DNA from: Vibrio rumoiensis
Lineage (GTDB): Bacteria; Pseudomonadota; Gammaproteobacteria; Enterobacterales; Vibrionaceae
DNA: 64,000 nt
NCBI RefSeq assembly: GCF_002218045.2
Contig: NZ_AP018685.1
Location: 2,480,001 to 2,544,000 of the forward strand
Direction of reading: 5' to 3'
Below are positions 17,838 to 27,587 of this stretch, piece by piece (position 1 is the stretch's first letter; the number at the start of each line of letters is the position of its first letter). The translations under genes and the position numbers were made by a program. Under the pieces are notes generated by a model. That model was not told the DNA's origin. It did no database searches and saw nothing but the letters and a program-made list of their open reading frames with translations.

Positions 17838-19530
17838 CCCGATCCCCCTTGTAAAACGCTTTCTTCTTTGTGTTTTAATGTTGGTGAGCTTCTCAACTTT
17901 GGCGGCGGATAAAATCAATTTTTCGCCGGCTTATATCTCTCTTTCCGACGCTATTGGCGCGACTAAAAAGGGAGATACAATATCGGCGCAACAAGATTTA
18001 CAGCAAATGGAGCAATACTTACATACCCTAGATATTGCTGATACCGCTAATAAGAAAAATGTCACTGATGCTATTATTCAAGCGAAGCAAACTCCAAGCG
18101 TTGCACAATTGACCTTAGTATCATCATCATTAATCAAGCTTGAAAAATATGTTAATCCAGTGGATTACGCGACGATGCGCAAACAATTTATTAAGCGTGT
18201 AATGCCAACTTATCAAGCAATGGCAGCAGCAATTGACCAACAAGATATGAGCCAATTGCAAACCACATTTCGAATGTTCAACCGCGCGTGGGCTAAGCGA
18301 GAACGTGTCGTGCATGAAACCAGCATGGGACATTATGGAAAAATAGAGACCGCCCTTGCTTTATTAAATGTTGAAAAAGCAAGATCCGAACCCTCCTGGG
18401 AGCACATTAAACAACAAAGTGATGCATTAGGAGCGGCCTTAACCAGTTTTAATAATGGAGAAGTGATTGCAACTAGTAATAGTGATATGACTCTCAATGA
18501 CGGCATTGGTATTTTGAATACAGCATTAAGTGATTATCAACAACAAAATTCACTATCAGGTAATCAAGAGTTGCTAACTTTTATTCAAAACTGGCCAACC
18601 TTTGAAAGTGTGGTAAGTACCCGATCTTCTGCTCTTTATACACGAGTAGAAAATCAACTCCCATTAATCATTGCGGCTAACGGAAACCCTAAACACCAAC
18701 AACAATTACAACAGATCATCACTGATCTCTCACAATTGGACCCTGCTGGACATTACAATGCTGTCGATGCTGCTTTGATATTATTAAGGGAAGGATTAGA
18801 AGCCTTATTGATCGTTATTGCTTTGTTTTCAGCAATGAAAGCGACAGAACAAAAGCGCGGACAATATTGGGTTATTTCTGGTGCCATATTGGGCCTTATT
18901 ACCAGTTTTGTATTAGCGTGGGCTTTAGTTCTATTCTTACCAACCAATATGGCTGGTCATACTAGAGAAACATTAGAAGGCATCGTCGGTTTATTTGCAG
19001 TCGTCATGATGCTATTTGTCGGTATTTGGCTTCATAATAAATCTTCTGCCGATTCATGGAAACGGTTCTTACAAAAACAAACGACGCAAGCTTTAACTAT
19101 AGGAAGTTTTCTTTCTTTAGGTGCATTAAGCTTTTTGGCGGTGTTCAGGGAAGGTGCTGAAACGATTTTATTTTATGCGGGTATTTTACCTAACATTGAA
19201 CTCAATCAATTCTTGTTAGGTATGACTATCGCAGTGACCATTTTGGCCCTAGTGACCGTTATAATCTTAAAAACTTCGGTCAAGCTACCGACTCCAATCA
19301 TTTTCAAAATGTTCACATACCTGATCTATTTCTTGGCATTTAAAATGTTGGGAGTCAGCATTCATGCTTTGCAGTTAACCGGAAATATAAGCATCCATGT
19401 CATTGGGTCACTGCCAACAATCAACACGATAGGCTTTTATCCAACCATAGAAACTATCATTTCACATTTGGTTTATGTCCTAATTTTTATAGGATCTATG
19501 TACTTACAAAAGAAAAAGTCAAAAGGATAA
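17812..19530 (+). CDS. efeU: EfeU, FTR1-family iron permease with N-terminal periplasmic domain
   Basis: Inner-membrane iron permease of the oxidase-dependent FTR1 family. Two REGxE iron-binding motifs are present, REGLE at residues 326-330 and REGAE at 446-450, within seven predicted membrane helices. The 572-residue protein is about twice the size of E. coli EfeU because an extra 300-residue helical periplasmic domain follows a signal sequence (residues 12-32). The TTG at 17812 is taken as the start because GGAG lies eight bases before it within efeB. It ends the operon. Confidence 0.9.
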   Translation: MDNHYLKVNPIPLVKRFLLCVLMLVSFSTLAADKINFSPAYISLSDAIGATKKGDTISAQQDLQQMEQYLHTLDIADTANKKNVTDAIIQAKQTPSVAQLTLVSSSLIKLEKYVNPVDYATMRKQFIKRVMPTYQAMAAAIDQQDMSQLQTTFRMFNRAWAKRERVVHETSMGHYGKIETALALLNVEKARSEPSWEHIKQQSDALGAALTSFNNGEVIATSNSDMTLNDGIGILNTALSDYQQQNSLSGNQELLTFIQNWPTFESVVSTRSSALYTRVENQLPLIIAANGNPKHQQQLQQIITDLSQLDPAGHYNAVDAALILLREGLEALLIVIALFSAMKATEQKRGQYWVISGAILGLITSFVLAWALVLFLPTNMAGHTRETLEGIVGLFAVVMMLFVGIWLHNKSSADSWKRFLQKQTTQALTIGSFLSLGALSFLAVFREGAETILFYAGILPNIELNQFLLGMTIAVTILALVTVIILKTSVKLPTPIIFKMFTYLIYFLAFKMLGVSIHALQLTGNISIHVIGSLPTINTIGFYPTIETIISHLVYVLIFIGSMYLQKKKSKG

Positions 19531-19881
19531 TTTACAGAAATCATCCCAAAAAGATGAACAACCTGATAGGTTTTTCTGCACTGAAGAAAAATACTTTAGA
19601 AGCGGCTATACGAGGTAATAAGAAGATAATTGGAACAAATCACACATTAGAATTGACCAATCAACGGCAGAAAATGTTGATCAATTGTTCCATTTCAAAT
19701 CGTTTCACTCACCTCGGAATGCTCAATAGTGACCGAGTCGCTTAACTGTATCAAAAGATCTCTTAAGTTGAGTATTACAACACAGCCCATATTTATTAAT
19801 AAGAACGACTTAACCAGTAAGGCTATGAGAAATCGACTCTTGCTGGTTAGTCTTTTAAAGGTGACTCTACCCTAATTACCT
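19531..19881. other. Intergenic region with a probable terminator, no gene recognised
   Basis: A 63-codon open frame at 19554-19745 has no recognisable homology and no ribosome-binding site, and is not called. An imperfect hairpin (AACCAGTAAG at 19812-19821 with CTTGCTGGTT at 19839-19848, one G-T pair) followed by TCTTTT to 19856 is a candidate terminator for efeOBU. Confidence 0.5.
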
Positions 19882-20136
19882 TTAATAATGGTCGAGTATC
19901 CAGTTAGTGGAATAAATCGATAAAAAGATAAGGACAATCAGAAGGACTGGGATCGCGAGTACCATTGCCAATTTTTTCATAATGGTTGGTTTATCAAATA
20001 CCACACCGGCTTCTTCTCTCACTCTTCTATCTTCATCAAAATGCCATTTAATGGCGAAGTAAGCACCAATAGCTAATACAATTAACTTTAAAGCGCCAGC
20101 AAGATACGGAAATACATTAGCCCAATTACCGTTCAT
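19882..20136 (-). CDS. Small two-helix membrane protein, function unknown
   Basis: An 84-residue protein with two clear hydrophobic segments (residues 9-27 and 57-78) separated by a charged loop (KWHFDEDRRVREEAG). The ATG has a strong GGAGG site six bases upstream, which argues that it is a real gene. It is on its own, convergent with efeU, and matches no family that can be named from sequence. Both ends are probably on the same side of the inner membrane. Confidence 0.7.
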   Translation of the reverse strand: MNGNWANVFPYLAGALKLIVLAIGAYFAIKWHFDEDRRVREEAGVVFDKPTIMKKLAMVLAIPVLLIVLIFLSIYSTNWILDHY

Positions 20137-20223
20137 TATTTACCTCCATTTAACAAATACAGCCACAATTTTACCACTGTATTGACTTAATAAAAAATTC
20201 TCACTTAAAGAACTATCGCTGCC

Positions 20224-20277
20224 AAATTCGCTATTCCACTCAAATTCACTATTCCACTGACATTCACGATGCCACTG
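20224..20277 (+). repeat. Three tandem 18-bp repeats
   Basis: Units at 20224-20241, 20242-20259 and 20260-20277 share the pattern AAATTCACTATTCCACTG with two to four changes. They lie in the 380-base gap between the small membrane protein and the IS5-type element, in which no gene is seen. The function is unknown; it may be simple slippage. Confidence 0.75.
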
Positions 20278-20493
20278 AAAGTAACCTGTAACACCAAATA
20301 GTAGTGATTCGACGTAATGACATAGGCACGCACATCAATCGCAAAAACTTGGCTTAGCAATCTCATTGCGCTTTATTGGTTGTAAATAAGTTATTTAACT
20401 ATCATAGTTTATGAAGAAGATTAGATTTTTTCGGAAAAGCTGTGCTGTTTAACATTAACTGATGAGTAAAAGAGTAATCAATCGCATAAAAGG

Positions 20494-21338
20494 CCTGATT
20501 TCAGATAATAACTGCGCTTATGGTGAAACGCATATTTTCAATGCCCTTAAGGGCATTGCAGGGGTTTATAGATTCTGTATTTCAACTTGCTCAAGTCCCA
20601 CTCACTTGTCCCCATTATTCCTGTATTAGTCGCCGGGCTAAAGAAGTTGAAGTCTCATTCAAAACAAAAACTCGTGGCACGATACAGCACTTAGCCATTG
20701 ATTCTACTGGCCTCAAGGTTTATGGCGAAGGTGAATGGAAAGTAAGGAAACATGGTACCGATGGGAAGCGTCGGATCTGGCGTAAATTACACCTTGGCGT
20801 TGATATTGTTACCCATGAAATTATTGCGGCAGAATTAACTTTATCGAATATCAGTGACGGAGAAGTTCTACCAAATTTGCTAAAGCAAACACGTCGAACC
20901 ATCTTAGAGATATCAGGCGATGGCGCTTACGATACTCGACAATGCTATGAAGCCATTCGGATCAAAAAAGCCATCCCACTTGTGCCTCCAAGACTCGGTG
21001 CCGTCTTTTGGGAAAAGGGACATCCACGCAATCTATCCGTTGGTTTTCAGCGGTTTTATGGATCAAATAAACAGTGGAAAACCCGGTTTGGGTATCATAA
21101 AAGGTCAATATCAGAAACGGCGATGCATCGCGTCAAAAAGCTATTGGGCGGAACACTAAGCTTAAGAAATTATAATGCTCAAGTTGGAGAGGCTTACGCA
21201 ATGATCAAAGCTTTAAATAAGCTAACAGGGCTAGGTATGCCTAAAACTTACCGAGTTGATCAAAATAACACCATTCAGGTATTTTTACCTCTAAATGTGA
21301 ATTACGCAACAAAACCGAAACTGAGCCCCATTTTTTAA
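20494..21338 (+). pseudogene. IS5-family (IS903-like) transposase, N-terminally truncated
   Basis: The frame reads ITALMVKRIFSMPLRALQGF onward, which is the usual position about 80 residues into an IS5/IS903-group transposase, so the N-terminus is missing. The DDE core is visible: D in LAIDSTGLKVYGEGEW, D in SGDGAYDTRQCY, and E in SETAMHRVKKLLGG. A right terminal sequence (GAATTACGCAACAAAACC, ending about 21316) resembles IS903-type ends, and the open frame continues seven codons beyond it. The left end is absent. A start at 20520 would give 272 residues, but a functional transposase is unlikely. Confidence 0.82.
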
Positions 21339-21342
21339 CAAG

Positions 21343-21471
21343 AAAAAAATCGACGATATAATTGATTCTACGATTGAGTACGTGTCAACTTGGCGTCAAC
21401 TTGCTAATGAATGGGATGTACCAAAAACACTGATAGATGAAGTACAAAAAAATTTGCGACGCGATATTTAG
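21343..21471 (+). pseudogene. C-terminal remnant, possibly of a HipA-type kinase
   Basis: Directly after the IS5 end an open frame without a start reads IDDIIDSTIEYVSTWRQLAN and continues EWDVPKTLIDEVQKNLRRDI before a TAG at 21469-21471. The pattern (helical, V..W..LA...VP..LI.E) resembles the last helices of HipA-domain toxins. The resemblance is by eye only and the fragment is just about 43 codons. The IS5 element appears to have replaced the rest of the gene. Confidence 0.35.
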
Positions 21472-21595
21472 CTTAGTGGAACATTTAGGTCATTAAAGTA
21501 CCACAACATATATCCTATGCTATTGAATTTATAATCAGTTACTATTAAATAACACCATAAATATAAATACATGCAATGCTATCTAGGACAGAGAC

Positions 21596-22948
21596 ATGCC
21601 ATATATTCAAAACACAATCAATGCGCTACAGCACAGTAGTCCTGCGCAAAAAGAATTTTATCAAGCCGTCGAAGAAGTGCTCTCTTCACTCGCTCCTCTC
21701 ATCGAAAGCAACCGTCAATATCAAGACCAAGCCATTATCGAACGCATTATTGAGCCAGAAAGGCAAATCTTGTTCCGTGTGCCATGGGTGGATGACCAAG
21801 GTAAAGTACAAGTGAACAAAGGCTACCGTGTCGAATTCAACTCAGCGCTCGGTCCATACAAAGGTGGCCTACGATTCCATCCATCAGTAAACGCCAGCAT
21901 CATCAAATTTTTAGGCTTTGAACAGATCTTCAAAAATGCACTAACCGGTTTGCCAATCGGTGGCGGCAAAGGTGGTTCGAACTTTGATCCTAAAGGAAAA
22001 TCTGACGGTGAAATCATGCGTTTTTGCCAATCCTTCATGAACGAGCTTTATCGTCATATCGGCCCAACAACAGACGTCCCTGCAGGTGACATCGGCATTG
22101 GCGCACGTGAAATCGGTTATATGTTTGGTCAATACAAACGCTTAACAGGACGTTACGAAGGCGTATTAACAGGAAAGAGCTTATTGTGGGGCGGCTCATT
22201 AGTACGCAAAGAAGCCACAGGATATGGCGCGGTGTACTTTGCAGAATACATGCTCAATGACCGTGACGACTCGCTGAAAGGTAAAAAGTGCTTAGTATCA
22301 GGTGCAGGTAACGTAGCAATCTATGCCATCGAAAAACTGTATCAAATCGGGGCATTACCGGTGTCATGTAGCGACTCACGCGGCACGATTTATCACGAGC
22401 AAGGCATCGACCTTGAGTTACTCAAAGTGCTAAAAGAAGTGAAGCGCTGCTCGCTAGAAGAATACCTAAACACTTATCCAGATGCAGTGTATACCGCAGT
22501 TGATGATTACCCAAGTGACGGCCATGCTGTATGGCGTTATCAAGCGGATGCGGCCTTCCCATGTGCCACCCAAAATGAATTAACATTAGCGGATGCACAA
22601 GCACTTCTCAGCAATGGTTGTCAGCTTGTTAGTGAAGGTGCAAACATGCCAACTACACAAGAAGCGGCCAACGCAATTGTGGATGCTAAAATCGCTTATG
22701 GGCCAGCAAAAGCGGCCAATGCGGGAGGCGTTGCAACCAGTCAACTAGAAATGGCGCAAAATGCCAGTATGCAAAACTGGACCTTTGAAAAAGTCGATAC
22801 TCATTTGCAAGAGATCATGAAAAACATTTTCACAACGGCCAATGAAGCAAGTAAAGAGTTCGGTCAACCTGGCAATTTAGTCCTAGGGGCTAACATCGCA
22901 GGCTTTAGAAAAGTGGCTGACGCTATGATTGAACAAGGTATAGTGTAA
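21596..22948 (+). CDS. gdhA: NADP-specific glutamate dehydrogenase
   Basis: Converts 2-oxoglutarate and ammonium to glutamate with NADPH (EC 1.4.1.4), in the cytoplasm as a hexamer. Length is 450 residues against 447 for the E. coli enzyme. The substrate-binding region around GLRFHPSVN and the glycine-rich catalytic segment LPIGGGKGGSNFDPKG are intact, followed by PAGDIGIGAREIGYMFGQYK and the nucleotide-binding VSGAGNVAIYA motif. It stands alone, with its own promoter region behind the IS5 remnant and a strong hairpin downstream. Confidence 0.96.
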   Translation: MPYIQNTINALQHSSPAQKEFYQAVEEVLSSLAPLIESNRQYQDQAIIERIIEPERQILFRVPWVDDQGKVQVNKGYRVEFNSALGPYKGGLRFHPSVNASIIKFLGFEQIFKNALTGLPIGGGKGGSNFDPKGKSDGEIMRFCQSFMNELYRHIGPTTDVPAGDIGIGAREIGYMFGQYKRLTGRYEGVLTGKSLLWGGSLVRKEATGYGAVYFAEYMLNDRDDSLKGKKCLVSGAGNVAIYAIEKLYQIGALPVSCSDSRGTIYHEQGIDLELLKVLKEVKRCSLEEYLNTYPDAVYTAVDDYPSDGHAVWRYQADAAFPCATQNELTLADAQALLSNGCQLVSEGANMPTTQEAANAIVDAKIAYGPAKAANAGGVATSQLEMAQNASMQNWTFEKVDTHLQEIMKNIFTTANEASKEFGQPGNLVLGANIAGFRKVADAMIEQGIV

Positions 22949-23021
22949 CGCCTAGTCGATCCCCATTCCTCTGAGCTTAGGCTCATGTTTATACATCGCC
23001 CTCAAGGTTAATACATATAAA

Positions 23022-23054
23022 AATCCGATAAACACTTAATATGTTTATCGGATT
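23022..23054. terminator. Bidirectional terminator between gdhA and the lipoprotein gene
   Basis: A perfect 13-bp stem (AATCCGATAAACA at 23022-23034 and its complement at 23042-23054) has a 7-base loop. On the minus strand it is followed by a run of five T residues, so it best fits the leftward lipoprotein transcript. It probably stops gdhA read-through as well. Confidence 0.85.
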
Positions 23055-23165
23055 ATATTCATTTATTAGTATTTCACAGGTCAACTCATTATTGTTGAGC
23101 AGACCAATATTTCAACTAATGTCATAACTTTATAGTCTTAAACAAATCTGCTTAAAAAAACAAAT

Positions 23166-24602
23166 TTATTGATTCGCCTCTAACCATTGAGTATATAAAC
23201 CAAACGCCAATTCTTTGTTTTCTGTTAGGATACGTGGCATAAGATCTTGAGAGTCTTCATAAAACACCATGAAGTCATCATTACTCATTGTCGTAGGCGA
23301 TATAGACAAAAGACCATCCTCTGTAACACCCGTAATATGAACATGATAACTAGGATTATGCGCATCATCGGTTAAATACCAGAACATATCGTCCCCGAAG
23401 CTTGAGTCTACGAGTTCAAACTTACCAGTGCCTGGATTGTAGTCTGAAATTTTCATTCTTGGATACTCAGTTCCGCTAAAATCAATAAGGTCTCCAGTAA
23501 ATTCCATTTTGACAATAAATGGCTTTGTTCCTTGGCTATCCCCACTCGAATCATCCATAACATAATAAAATGTTTTTCCAATAAAATCGGATTCGACAAT
23601 GTTATGAATTGGATCTAACCCTGTGGTGAAATCCATTTTTGAATAAAAAGTCATATCACCTTGATCGGCAATCGCTAACGCAAACTCATCACTTTGATAA
23701 ATGACACGCTCCATTCCATCAGATCCACCATCATCATTAAGGAAGCTAAAACCATTGGCGTTGTATTCAATATCATAACTATCGCTGCCTAAACTGACGG
23801 CATTAGTCTCAGCAGAAAACGTCACCTTTTGAACACCTTCATTATCCGAGGAATGATAATATTCACTCATACTCGTTATATAAAAGCTGTTTCCTTTAAA
23901 GTAGTCTTCGACTGTTTTCGGTGCTTCCGTGACCTCAAAAACATCGTCTGTTTTGGTGATCACAATATCATCCAAATCGGTACCATTATTAATCGCATCA
24001 TTCAATTGGGTCAGTATGTCCTTTGAATCCGATAACAATGCCTCTTGATCCGCACCATCACCAATTCTCAGAGTTAAAGAGCGTGCTAATGCGTGGATTT
24101 TTTTGGCTGAGTCTGAGCCATCCGCTTTTGATTTGACATAATCACCAGACAGAATGCTTTCATCCACACCAAGTTGTGTCGCAAGCTCTGATAATGACAT
24201 GTTATTTTGATAAGCAATGGTTGAATACGGGGTAATATAACTTGCAGAAGAAGGCGCAATAAAATCAAAAGAAGCCGTTAATTTACCCGCTTTATCGCTA
24301 TCCGATGTTTGTCCGGCAATCGCTTTAATAATGACATCATATTCACTGTCTGACTCAGGGATCACAAACACACCTGAATCATCTGTTAGGCCCAAATACT
24401 CATCGGTGTCGGCTACCGTATTTTCATTTCGGTCCACATAGACATCAGCGGCAGAAAGATAACCATCAATAGCCATAATCGACTTCCCTGCATCTGAGGT
24501 GCCGTCACTTGATGAGGTATCGTCTGAATCATTACCACCACAACCGGCTAATATTAAAGCAATCGTTATGCTTAATGTTGACACTGCTTTCTTATTGAAC
24601 AT
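23166..24602 (-). CDS. Large acidic lipoprotein of unknown function
   Basis: A 478-residue exported protein with a type II signal peptide and lipobox LAGC (cysteine at about residue 21), followed by a flexible Gly/Ser/Asp-rich linker (GGNDSDDTSSSDGTSDAG). The next region (GYLSAADVYVDRNENTVADT, then a calcium-binding-like acidic stretch) resembles carboxypeptidase-regulatory-like or cadherin-like folds. The C-terminal half is beta-rich. It lacks lysine-rich or enzymatic motifs. It is probably outer-membrane anchored; the exact function is not known. Confidence 0.8.
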   Translation of the reverse strand: MFNKKAVSTLSITIALILAGCGGNDSDDTSSSDGTSDAGKSIMAIDGYLSAADVYVDRNENTVADTDEYLGLTDDSGVFVIPESDSEYDVIIKAIAGQTSDSDKAGKLTASFDFIAPSSASYITPYSTIAYQNNMSLSELATQLGVDESILSGDYVKSKADGSDSAKKIHALARSLTLRIGDGADQEALLSDSKDILTQLNDAINNGTDLDDIVITKTDDVFEVTEAPKTVEDYFKGNSFYITSMSEYYHSSDNEGVQKVTFSAETNAVSLGSDSYDIEYNANGFSFLNDDGGSDGMERVIYQSDEFALAIADQGDMTFYSKMDFTTGLDPIHNIVESDFIGKTFYYVMDDSSGDSQGTKPFIVKMEFTGDLIDFSGTEYPRMKISDYNPGTGKFELVDSSFGDDMFWYLTDDAHNPSYHVHITGVTEDGLLSISPTTMSNDDFMVFYEDSQDLMPRILTENKELAFGLYTQWLEANQ

Positions 24603-24847
24603 CCTTTATTCCTATATTTTACGATAAGATCGACCATTTCAATTGATGAACCTGACAAATGTCAGGGCCAGGTCAATTCTACACATAGCTAGAATAGATT
24701 TACTCAAGAAAACAACTGATTACATAAATCACACAAACCAACAAAACATTGATCACACAAATACAATAAACCCCACATATATGGCTGGATTATTGATTTA
24801 TTTCTGTGCTAACACCCTCGATGGATCAAACGGCATCACTAAACAGG
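24603..24847. other. Intergenic, likely mobile-element debris, no gene recognised
   Basis: This lies upstream of the lipoprotein gene and behind the truncated sugar kinase. Overlapping open frames on the plus strand (24643-24999) have no recognisable product. Its sequence continues into the foreign tail of the kinase gene, so it probably belongs to the DNA that cut that gene. Confidence 0.4.
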
Positions 24848-25927
24848 TCAAAATGAAAGAGCAATGTAGAACCTTAACCGATAAAACAAGCCATCAAAAA
24901 AGCGCGAAATCAGTGCAACGTACTTTGCGGTCAATAGTGCGTGAACATTTTCGCCGGTTTGCTGAGACAGATGTTTATCAAGAGCACAAAAGTTATTGAT
25001 AAACCAACTAACACTTGCGCCAGCGGTCATGGCACCGCCAAACATATAGATCCCTTGATGACCATTCACTACATGTGGCATGGAAACTAATCCATTTTTA
25101 GCGTTGGCTTCATGATGAATGAACCCCCAACACATAGAAGACCCAATCATAGCGACATGCTCACCTGGACCACAAACCCCAGCGGCATAGGTTGACATAG
25201 CCGCATCCACGCCTCCTGCTAAGACAGGTAATGTGTTCGGCAGTCCGAACAATGTTGACATTTCATTGGTTAAATGACCGACTACTTCGCCTGAGTAAAG
25301 GAGTCGTTGTGGCATCATTGATAGAGGGATCCCCAATAAAGAAGCGGTTTCTTCTGACCAGTCTCGATTATGCATATCATAGAGGCCACCAATATTCGCT
25401 GCCGAAGAGTGGTCTATCGCTATCTCGCCAGTTAAGCGATAGTTTATATAACTATTGGGCGGTAGAAAGTAATGCGTTTTTTGCCAAACGTCCGGTTTAT
25501 GCTCCTTCAACCTAAGCATTTTGGTATAGCCGAAATAGCTATCACAACCATTACCAGACACAGAAAATAGCCGTTGGGTATCCACATTTTGATTAATTTT
25601 ATCGACTTGATCAGTTGCTCTGCGGTCCATCCAAATTAAACAGGGATGAATTGGCGTGATAGAGCGGTCCACTGGAACACCCGCACCACCATAGAGTGTA
25701 CTCACGCACAAAGCACGAACGTCATTACCGTCAACTTTTGCTAAGATCTCATGAATTATTTCTGCAACTGCATTAAACCAATCGTCGGGGTTTTGCTCAG
25801 CCCACAAAGGATAAGGTTGAGATAACGGATATGCGCTAGAAGCTTGTTCTATTATTTCTCCTTTTCGATTCATCAATAAGCCTTTGGCACTTTGAGTACC
25901 AACATCAATACCAACAACGTAACTCAT
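24848..25927 (-). pseudogene. FGGY-family sugar kinase, C-terminally truncated
   Basis: The first 330 or so residues are a normal FGGY carbohydrate kinase: GIDVGTQSAKGLLMN phosphate motif, WAEQNPDDWF, LIWMDRRA, and the hinge region VLAGGVDAAMSTYAAG. FGGY kinases usually have about 480-520 residues. Here homology stops after HALLTAK near 24940 and a hydrophobic tail (ISRFFDGLFYRLRFYIALSF) replaces the second half of the ATP-binding domain. The kinase is very probably inactive. It was the last gene of the sugar operon, with an AGGACTGGTC-ATG start. The sugar it phosphorylated is not known. Confidence 0.8.
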
Positions 25928-25960
25928 GACCAGTCCTTTTGTGCCTACAACACCATCATA

Positions 25961-26902
25961 TTAAACAAATTCACAATATGCACTCATCTTCTTCTGTGCT
26001 TCTTCCATTGTTGGCATGGTTAATGCTGTACCATGCTTTTCTACCGCACAAGAGGCGTAAGCCGAAGCAAATATGACCGCTTTTTCTAGAGTATCTCCGT
26101 CAGCTAAACGAGCCGCTAATGCACCGTTAAATGAATCGCCAGCGCCAGTGGTATCAACGGCATCAGCGGGAATGCACGGAACAAGCTGCGTCCGACCTTC
26201 GTGTGACAACAACGCCCCCTTTGATCCTAAAGTAATAATGACGTTCTCTACTCCTTTTTGATGTAACACCGCAGCAGCTTTCTCTGCGCTAGTACGATCG
26301 ATAACTTCAATACCTGTAAGCAACTCAGCTTCAGTTGTATTAGGAGTAATGAGGTCAATTTTCGCAAAGAGCGGTTCTGGTATTGGTTGGTATGGTGCCG
26401 GGTTAACAATGGTATAAACAGATTCACGATGCGCTTTTTCAATTAGCGCTTGTAAAGCATCAATATTATTTTCAAGTTGAGTGAGTAAAATATCACTGGC
26501 TTCAACAACTTTCAGTGCACGTTCAACCTCTTCATGAGTGATCGTCATATTGGCACCTGGATGAACCGCAATCATATTTTCGGCACCGTCATCAGAAACA
26601 AAAATTAACGCTTTACCAGTGGGTACATTTTCAGCCGTAAATAACGTGAAAATTTCTAACCCTGCATTATCTAACATACGGTGGCAAATGTCGGTGTACT
26701 CATCTGTACCAATTTTTCCAATGAAATGAATTCGAGCACCAGCTCGAGAAGCAGCAATGGCTTGATTGATACCTTTACCACCAAGGCCAGTCATGCTGTC
26801 GTGAGCAATGAGAGACTCTCCGGGTTTTGGAAAACGTGGGACGTTAACTACAGCATCAATATTGAATGATCCAAATACACATACACGTCCTTTCTGGTTC
26901 AT
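25961..26902 (-). CDS. PfkB/ribokinase-family sugar kinase
   Basis: Cytoplasmic ATP-dependent sugar kinase of 313 residues. The N-terminal PfkB signature is GGKGINQAIAASRAGARIHFIG and the C-terminal signature with the catalytic base is DTTGAGDSFNGALAA. Overall pattern is closest to ribokinase. The ATG overlaps the preceding epimerase stop by 4 bases. It belongs to the minus-strand sugar operon and could phosphorylate the imported sugar (ribose, allose or allulose type). Specificity is not determined. Confidence 0.92.
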   Translation of the reverse strand: MNQKGRVCVFGSFNIDAVVNVPRFPKPGESLIAHDSMTGLGGKGINQAIAASRAGARIHFIGKIGTDEYTDICHRMLDNAGLEIFTLFTAENVPTGKALIFVSDDGAENMIAVHPGANMTITHEEVERALKVVEASDILLTQLENNIDALQALIEKAHRESVYTIVNPAPYQPIPEPLFAKIDLITPNTTEAELLTGIEVIDRTSAEKAAAVLHQKGVENVIITLGSKGALLSHEGRTQLVPCIPADAVDTTGAGDSFNGALAARLADGDTLEKAVIFASAYASCAVEKHGTALTMPTMEEAQKKMSAYCEFV

Positions 26903-27582
26903 ATAGCCTCCATAACGGCTGTTGCCATATCATCGACCATTTTTTTCCACGAGCTTGGTAAGTCACCGTTGATACCAAATAGCCCACTTGAACCCATGAC
27001 CAACACTTCAGCTCCTGCGGCGTACATACGCTGATAAGTTGTTTTATTGCACGAACCATCCACTTCGATTAAGTATTTATAACTATGCTTCTCACGCAGT
27101 TTGACTAACGCGCGGACTTTATCTAGGCTTTCAGGAATAAAAGTTTGACCAGCAAAACCAGGATCCACTGTCATCACTGTCACCTTATCAAGATGACTAA
27201 GGTAAGCTTCTATTTGATTCAGAGGTGTTGCGGGGTTAATGACAATACCCACTTGTTTTCCAGCTTCTTTTATTTTATTAATAAGTCTAAACGCTTGATT
27301 TCCAATCACCTCACACTGCATTGAGATCATATCGGCTCCGGCCGAAATCAAAGGATCAATCAAGTTTTCAGGATTGGTAACCATAAGATGACAATCAATG
27401 GGCGCGGTAGTGTATGGGCTGATCTGACTGACAAAATAAGGTGACAAAGTCAGATTTGGCACAAAGTGGCCATCCATAATATCGACATGATAAAAATCTA
27501 TACGTTTATTGAGAAATGCTAATTCGGATGGCAGATCCATTAGATTCATACACATTAGTGATGGTGCAATTTTAAAGTTCAT
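26899..27582 (-). CDS. Ribulose-phosphate 3-epimerase family, AlsE-like
   Basis: TIM-barrel epimerase of 227 residues. It matches D-allulose-6-phosphate 3-epimerase (AlsE) better than Rpe: APSLMCMNLMDL near the start, YHVDIMDGHFVPNLTLSP, VMTVDPGFAGQTFIPE and IEVDGSCN. Catalytic aspartates and metal histidines (DCHLMV, VDIMDGHF) are intact. The start has GAGGATAACAGTA-ATG. It is flanked by a permease gene and a kinase gene, so the operon may process allose or allulose-type hexoses. This is inference. Confidence 0.88.
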   Translation of the reverse strand: MNFKIAPSLMCMNLMDLPSELAFLNKRIDFYHVDIMDGHFVPNLTLSPYFVSQISPYTTAPIDCHLMVTNPENLIDPLISAGADMISMQCEVIGNQAFRLINKIKEAGKQVGIVINPATPLNQIEAYLSHLDKVTVMTVDPGFAGQTFIPESLDKVRALVKLREKHSYKYLIEVDGSCNKTTYQRMYAAGAEVLVMGSSGLFGINGDLPSSWKKMVDDMATAVMEAI

Positions 27583-27587
27583 TACTG

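Noticed and set aside
19554..19745. 63-residue ORF after efeU
   Set aside because: No ribosome-binding site, no recognisable product, and it lies in a region with a probable terminator.
24643..24999. 118-residue plus-strand ORF opposite the FGGY kinase end
   Set aside because: It overlaps the truncated kinase antisense, has no family match, and its sequence looks like IS debris.
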